64,000 bases of DNA, taken from positions 317,916,144-317,980,143 of the forward strand of contig CM022302.1 of NCBI GenBank assembly GCA_011799875.1. The letters are read 5' to 3'. The first letter of the stretch is position 1. Each line of letters begins with the position of its first letter. The stretch is from Thinopyrum elongatum (Eukaryota; Streptophyta; Magnoliopsida; Poales; Poaceae). A program made the translations under genes and the position numbers. Below, piece by piece: positions 57,663-64,000 of this stretch. Below the pieces are notes generated by a model. That model did not search any database and had not been told where the DNA came from. It worked only from the letters and a program-made list of their open reading frames with translations.

Positions 57663-59233
57663 TGAGCTTGCGTTGATTTTTTCCTTGAAGAGGAAAGGGT
57701 GATGCAGCAAAGTAGAGATAAGTATTTCCCTCAGTTAAGAACCAAGGTATCAATCCAGTAGGAGGCACAAGCAAGTCTCCAATCTATGCACCTGCACAAA
57801 CTAACAAACACTTGCACTCAACGCGAAAAAGGGGTTGTCAATCCCTTCATGGTCTCGAACAAGAGTGAGATCTAATAGATATAGGTGTAAAAGATAAATA
57901 AAAGAGCAAACTAAAGTAAATATAAATAAATTGCAGAAAGGTATTTTTGGGTTTTTTGGTTTATAGATCTGAACATATATGATGGAAAATAGACACGGGG
58001 GCCATAGGTTACACTAGAGGCTTCTCTCTTGAAGATAGCATACGGTGGGTGAACAAATTACTATTGAGCAATTGATAGAAAAGCGCAAAGTTATGACGAT
58101 ATCTAAGGCAATGATCATGAATATAGGCATCACGTCCGTGACAAGTAGACCGAAACGATTCTGCATCTACTACTATTACTCCACACATCAACCGCTATCC
58201 AGCATGCATCTAGAGTATTAAGTTCATAAGAACGGAGTAACACCTTAAGTAAGATGACATGATGTAGAGGGATAAACTCAAGCAATATGACATAAACACC
58301 ATCTTTTTATCCATGATGGCAACAATACAATACGTGCCTTGCTACCCCTTAGATCACTGGGTGAGGACACCGCAAGATTGAACCCAAAACTAAGCACCTC
58401 TCCTGTTGCAAGAAAAACCAATCTAGTTGGCCAAACTAAACCGATAGTTCGAAGAGAAATACAAAGAAATCTTAATCATGCATAAAAGAGTTCAGAGAAG
58501 ACTCAAATAATATTCATAAATAATCTGATCATAAATCCACAATTCATCGGATCTCAACAAACACACCGCAAAAAAGTATTACATCGAATAGATCTCCAAG
58601 AACATAGAGGAGAACATTGTATTGAAGATCAAAGAGAGAGAAGAAGCCATCTAGGTACTAGCTATGGACCCGTAGGTCTGTGGTAAACTACTCACACATC
58701 ATCAGAAGGGCAGAAAGGTTGATGTAGAGGCCCTCCGTGATCAAATCCCGCTCCAGCAGATCGCCGGAAAAGGCCCCAAGATGGGATCTCACGGGAACAG
58801 AGGCTTGCGGCGGCGGAAAAGTATTTTTGTGGATGCCCCTGATGGTTTTGGAATATTTGGGAATTTATAGTGCAAAGATTAGGGTTGGGAGACCTCCGAG
58901 GGGCCCACAAGCCCTCAGTGTGCCCCCTAGGGGCGCGCCTGGCAGGCTTGTGGCCTCCTCGGTAACCTTCTGGCCCTCTCTCCAAGTCAAGTAGGTGTCT
59001 TCTGGTCCAAGAAAAATCATCCTAAAGTTTTATTCCAGTTGGACTCCGTTTGTTATTCCTTTTCTGTAAAACTCAAAAACAAGGAAAAAACAGAAACTGG
59101 CACTGGGCTCTAGGTTAATAGGTTAGTCCCAAAAATAATATAAAATAGCATATTAATGCATATAAAACATCCAAAACAGATAATATAATAGCATGGAACA
59201 ATCAAACATTATAGATACGTTGGAGACGTATCA
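57663..59233 (-). repeat. 3' LTR of the Athila-type element
   Basis: 1,571 bp, minus-strand TGATACGTCTCC...CGCAAGCTCA, followed inside by GCTTGGGGATGCT as polypurine tract (59234-59246). Confidence 0.9.
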
Positions 59234-59246
59234 AGCATCCCCAAGC

Positions 59247-62003
59247 TTAATTCCTGCTCGTCCTCGAGTAGGTAAATGATAAAAACAGAAATTTTGATGT
59301 GGAATGCTACCTAACATATTTATCAATGCAATCTTCTTTATTGTGGCATGAATATTCAGATCCATAAGATTCAAAACAAAAGTTTAATATTGACATAAAA
59401 ACAATAATACTTCAAGCATACTAATAAAGCAATCATGTCTTCTCAAAATAATATGGCCAAAGAAAGTTATCCCTACGAAATCATATAGTCTGGCTATGCT
59501 CCATCTTCATCACACAAAGTATTTCATCATGCACAACCCCAATGAGAAGCCAAGCAATTGTTTCATACTTTTAGTGTTCTCAAACTTTTTCAACTTTCAC
59601 GCAATACATTAGCGTGAGCCATGGATATAGCACTATAGGTGGAATAGAATATGGTGGTTGTGGAGAAGACAAAAAGAAGGAGAAAGTCTCACATCAACTA
59701 GGCAAATTAATGGGCTATGGAGATGCCCATCAATCAATATCGATGCAAGTGAGTAGGGATTGCCATGCAATGGATGCACTAGAGCTATAAGTGTATGAAA
59801 GCTCAAAAAGAAACTAAGTGGGTGTGCATCCAACTTGCTTGCTCACGAAGACCTAGGGAAATTTGAGGAAGCCCATCATTGGAATATACAAGCCAAGTTC
59901 TATAATGAAAAATTCCCACTAGTATACGAAAGTGAAAAAATAGGAGACTCTCTCTCTCATGAAGATTATGGTGCTACTTTGAAGAACAAGTGTGGAAAAA
60001 GGATAGTAACATTGTCCCTTCTCTCTTTTCTCTCATTTTTTTGTTTGGGCTTCTTTGGCCTCTTTTTTTTTGTAAAGTCCGGAGACTCATCCCAGCTTGT
60101 GAGGGAATCATAGCTTCCATCATCCTTTCCTCACATGGGACAATGCTCTAATAATGATGATCACCACACTTTTATTTACGTACAACTCAAGAATTACAAC
60201 TCGATACTAGAACAAAATATGACTCTATATGAATGCCTCCGGCGGTGTACCGGGATGTGCTATGATCAAGAGTGACATGTATAAAAAATATGAACGGTGG
60301 CCTTGCCACAAATACTATGCCAACTACATGATCATGCAAAGCAATATGACAATGATGGTGCGTGTCATAAGAAACGGAATGGTGGAAGTTGCATGGCAAT
60401 ATATCTCGGAATGGCTATGGAAATGCCATAATAGGTAGGTATGGTGGTTGTTTTGAGGAAGGGTATATGGTGAGTTTAATGCACCTGCGAAAGTTGCGCG
60501 GTACTAGAGAGGCTAGCAATGGTGGAAGGGTGAGAGTGCGTATAATCCATGGACTCAACATTAGTCATAAAGAACTCACATACTTATTGCAAAAAATTAT
60601 TAGCCATCGAAACAAAGTACTACACGCATGCTCCTAGGGGGATAGATTGGTAGGAAAAGACCATCGCTCATCCCCACCCGCCACTCATAAGGAAGACAAT
60701 CAAAAAATAAATCATCCTCCGACTTCATCACATAACGGTTCACCATACGTGCATGCTACGGGAATCACAAACTTTAACACAAGTATTTCTACCAATCCAC
60801 AATTACTCACTATCATGACTCTAATATCACCATCTTTATATCTCAAAACAAATGCAAGGAATCAAACTTCTCATGTATTCAATGCCCTTTATATGAAAGT
60901 TTTTATTATGTCCCTCTTGGATGCCCATCATATTAGGACTAAATTCATAACCTAAGCAAATTACCATGTTGTTTAAGACTCTCAAAATAATATAAGTGAA
61001 GCATGAGAGTTAAAAAATTTCTGTAAAATAAAGCCACCGCCGTGGTCTAAAAAGATATAAGTGAAGCACTAGAGCAAACTGCCTAGCTCAAAAGATATAA
61101 GTGAAGCACATAGAGTATTCTAATAAATTCAAGATTAATGCGTGGCCCTATCAAAAGGTGTGTACAGAAAGGATGATTGTGGCATACTAAAAGGCAAAGA
61201 CTCATATCATACAAGATGCTCCAAGCAAAACACATATCATGTGGTGAATAAAAATATAGCCTCAAGTAAATTTACCGATGGATTGAAAACAAAAGAGGGG
61301 ATGCCATCCGGGGCATTCCCAAGCTTAGATGCTTGGTTTTATTTGAATATTACCTTGGGGTGACTTGGGCATCCCCAAGCTTAGGCTCTTGCCACTCCTT
61401 ATTCCGTTGTCCATCAAATCTTTACCCAAAACTTGAAAACTTCACAACACAAAACTAAACAGAAAACTCGTAAGATCCGTTAGTATAATAAAATAAATCA
61501 CCACTTTCGGTACTGTTGTGAACTCATTCTTAATTTATATTGGTGTAATATCTACTGTATTCCAACTTTTCCATGGTTCATACCCCCTGATACTACCCAT
61601 AGATTCATCAAAATAAGCAAACAACACATAGAAAAACAGAATCTGTCAAAAACAGAACAGTCTGCAAAGATCTGAATTGTTCTCATACTTATGTAACTCC
61701 AAAAATTCATAAAAATTAATACAACCTTGGAAAGTTGTATATCAATCTTGTGTAAAACATTCAGAATTTTGCGTTCCTTCTGTAAATTTTTAAAATTCTG
61801 CTACTGGCACAAAAGTTTCTGTTTTTCAGCAAAATCAAATCAACTATCACCGTAGACCATCCCAAAGGTCTTACTTGGCTCAAACACTAATTAAAACACC
61901 AAAACAAAATTACTACAGAGGTAATAATGTGTATTTTCACAAAAACAGAAAATAAAAATATTGGGTTGTCTCCCAACAAGCGCTTTTCTTTAAAGCCTTT
62001 TAG
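59247..62003. other. Internal noncoding region of the Athila-type element
   Basis: AT-rich, without gag or pol motifs. GCATCCCCAAGCTTAG-type blocks recur near 61308, 61367 and 62607, each looking like an internal copy of the polypurine-tract region. It is collinear in parts with 18740-21900 of the other Athila-type element. The short open frames at 59835-60113 and 60229-60637 show no recognisable motif. Confidence 0.5.
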
Positions 62004-62869
62004 CTAGCCGTTGATAATTTTAATGATGCTCACATGGAAGACAAAAATTTGAAGCATAAAGAGAGAATCATATAGCATGTGAAAAACAAGTTTAAGTCTA
62101 ACATAATTCCTATGCATAGGCATTTTGTAAGCAAACAAATTATCAAGACAAGCAAAAACTAGCATATGCAAGGAAGAAGAAAGAAACAATAGCAATCTCA
62201 ACATAACGAGAGGTAATTTAGTGACATGAAAATTTCTACAACCATATTTTCCTCTGTCATAATAATAACATATAGGATTATAATGAAATTCAACAATATA
62301 GCTATCACATAAAATTTTCTCTACAAGTCCACATGCATGCAAAGTTGACACTCTTCCAAAATAGTGGGATTAACATAGAATAAAGTCATTACTTCTCCAA
62401 GCCCACTTTTATCAATAATTTCATAAGATTGATCAAACTCCAAAGTACTGGGCTCATTATTACCTAGAGTTGACACTCTTCCCAACTCTCTTTCAATATT
62501 ATCGCAAACATATTCATCATGAGGCTTAAGTAAATTTTCAAGACCATAAGAAGAATCACCCCAGTCATGATCATTACAATAAGTAGTGGACATAGCAAAA
62601 TTAGCATCCCCAAGCTTAGGGTTTTGCATATTATTAGCACAACTGACAATAATAGAGTTTATATTAACACCATTGCAATCATGCTTTTCTTTCAAGGAGC
62701 TATCATGAATCACTTCATAAATTTCTTCTTTTAACACTTCATCACAATTTTCAGATTCATGAATTTCAAGCAAAACATCATAAAGATAATCTAGTGCACT
62801 CAACTCACTAGCAATTGGTTCATCATAATTGGATCTTTTAAAGAGATTAGCAAGTGGATGAGGATCCAT
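62004..62869 (-). pseudogene. Conserved accessory ORF of the Athila-type element
   Basis: It begins MDPHPLANLFKRSNYDEPIA at 62869, is acidic (SALDYLYDVLLEIHESENCD) with a middle block HDWGDSSYGLENLLKPHDEY, and reaches ECQLCMHVD near 62330. There it shifts frame into EKILCDSYIVEF and a hydrophobic end (LVMLRLLLFLSSSLHMLVFA). The latter could be a membrane segment near residue 230. Related sequence survives at 21905-22108. No enzyme motif is visible. Its place right after the primer site is where gag would be in an autonomous relative. Confidence 0.55.
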
Positions 62870-63094
62870 AAACTTTTTGCTTTCTAATTTTCAATAAATA
62901 CACAATTATACCGTGCAAACAAGCAAACAAACCAAGTAAGAAATAAAGGCAAACGCAAAGAAGGCAAATATTTTTGTATTTTTCTGAAAACGTTCTAGAA
63001 GTGGGGGAGAGGAAAATGAGAGGCAAATGGCAAATAATGTAATGCAAGAGATGAGAGGTTATGATAGGTACTTGGTAGGCTTGATCTAGAACCT

Positions 63095-63111
63095 CCCCGG
63101 CAATGGCGCCA
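63095..63111 (-). promoter_or_regulatory. Primer binding site of the Athila-type element
   Basis: TGGCGCCATTGCCGGGG on the minus strand, 21 nt from the LTR, of the tRNA-Asp type used by Athila-lineage elements. Confidence 0.75.
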
Positions 63112-63132
63112 GAAATTCTTGCTCCTACTTCT

Positions 63133-64000
63133 TGAGCTTGCGTTGATTTTTTCCTTGAAGAGGAAAGGGTGATGCAGCAAAGTAGAGATAAGTATTTCCC
63201 TCAGTTAATAACCAAGGTATCAATCCAGTACGAGGCACAAGCAAGTCTCCAATCTATGCACCTTCACAAACTAACAAACACTTGCACTCAACGCGAAAAA
63301 GGGGTTGTCAATCCCTTCACGATCTCGAACAAGAGTGAGATCTAATAGAGATAGGTATAAAAGATAAATAAAAGAGCAAACTAAAGGAAATATAAATAAA
63401 TTGCAGCAAGGTATTTTTGGGTTTTTTGGTTTATAGATCTGAAAATATATGATGGAAAATAGACCCGGGGGCCATAGGTTTCACTAGAGGCTTCTCTCTT
63501 GAAGATAGCATACGGTGGATGAACAAATTACTGTTGAGCAATTGATAGAAAAGCGCAAAGTTATGACGATATCTAAGGCAATGGTCATGAATATAGGCAT
63601 CACGTCGGTGACAAGTAGACTGAAATGATTCTGCATCTACTACTATTACTCCACACATCGACCGCTATCCAGCATGCATCTAGAGTATTAAGTTCATAAG
63701 AACGGAGTAACGCCTTAAGTAAGATGACATGATGTAGAGGGATAAACTCAAGCAATATGAAATAAACCCCATCTTTTTATCCTTGATGGCAACAATACAA
63801 TACGTGCCTCGCTACCCCTTCTGTCACTGGGTGAGGACACCGCAAGATTGAACCCAAAACTAAGCACCTCTCCCATTGCAAGAGAAACCAATCTAGTTAG
63901 CCAAACTAAACCGATAGTTCGAAGAGAAATACAAAGATATCTTAATCATGCATAAAAGAGTTCAGAGAAGACTCAAATAATATTCATAGATAATCTGATC
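63133..64000 (-). repeat. 5' LTR of the Athila-type element, partial
   Basis: 868 bp collinear with 57663-58530. The LTR continues beyond the window, where a GTTCT target copy should follow its far edge. Confidence 0.9.

Larger units (their letters stand above)
57663..64000 (-). mobile_element. Non-autonomous Athila-type gypsy element (Sabrina/WHAM group), runs off window
   Basis: A minus-strand element: 3' LTR 57663-59233, polypurine-like tract, about 3.9 kb of internal sequence, an Asp-type primer site at 63095-63111, and the 5' LTR from 63133 onward, of which 868 bp are in view. The interior has no gag or pol, only one accessory ORF near the primer site, so it must be mobilised in trans. 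The visible LTR halves differ by about 4% by eye, making it older than the chromovirus next to it. Confidence 0.8.

Overview
The window looks like repeat-dominated DNA of a grass genome of the wheat/barley tribe (Triticeae). The evidence is the nesting of LTR retrotransposons, long LTRs with families typical of Triticeae (TGATACGTCTCC Athila-type LTRs, a TGAAAGTGCAAC Sirevirus, a TGTAACATCC chromovirus), Stowaway-type MITEs and a CACTA end. I find no convincing ordinary host gene. Coding content is transposon-encoded or consists of small gene-like pieces carried between elements. No rRNA or tRNA gene and no CRISPR array is visible. All family names are judgements from recognised motifs, not searches.

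Layout, left to right. 1-1867: decayed gene pieces, including two spliced exons resembling a CACTA (En/Spm) protein on the minus strand. 1868-8942: a minus-strand Ty3/gypsy element of Tat type with decayed pol and an oppositely oriented gene, probably encoding a B3 DNA-binding domain, between pol and the LTR. 8943-10440: the LTR and 3' end of a related element inserted into the protease of the first. 10512-17050: a mosaic of MITEs, an inverted-repeat element carrying a small two-exon gene with a coding 45-bp repeat, and a second small ORF. 17051-22110: a truncated non-autonomous Athila-type element. 22112-33583: a tandemly repeated anonymous unit, interrupted by a complete Sirevirus-like copia element (22926-32830, TSD CCATT) that keeps gag and an env-position ORF but has no pol. 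33584-38134: a 4.55-kb solo LTR with TSD TATCC. 38140-42259: the right part of a CACTA-like transposon with a four-exon gene, 54-bp subterminal repeats and a terminal repeat. 42260-44974: simple repeats and further copies of the dispersed modules. 44975 to the end: a plus-strand Tat-type gypsy whose gag is interrupted twice, by a complete chromovirus (47128-57568, TSD TGCAA) and by a non-autonomous Athila-type element (57663 to beyond 64000).

The genes work together only within each element: gag, protease, RT, RNase H and integrase for copying and insertion, plus element-specific extra ORFs. Every gag-pol set seen here carries stops, frameshifts or deletions, so none looks autonomous now, although several keep clear LTR pairs, primer binding sites and target duplications.
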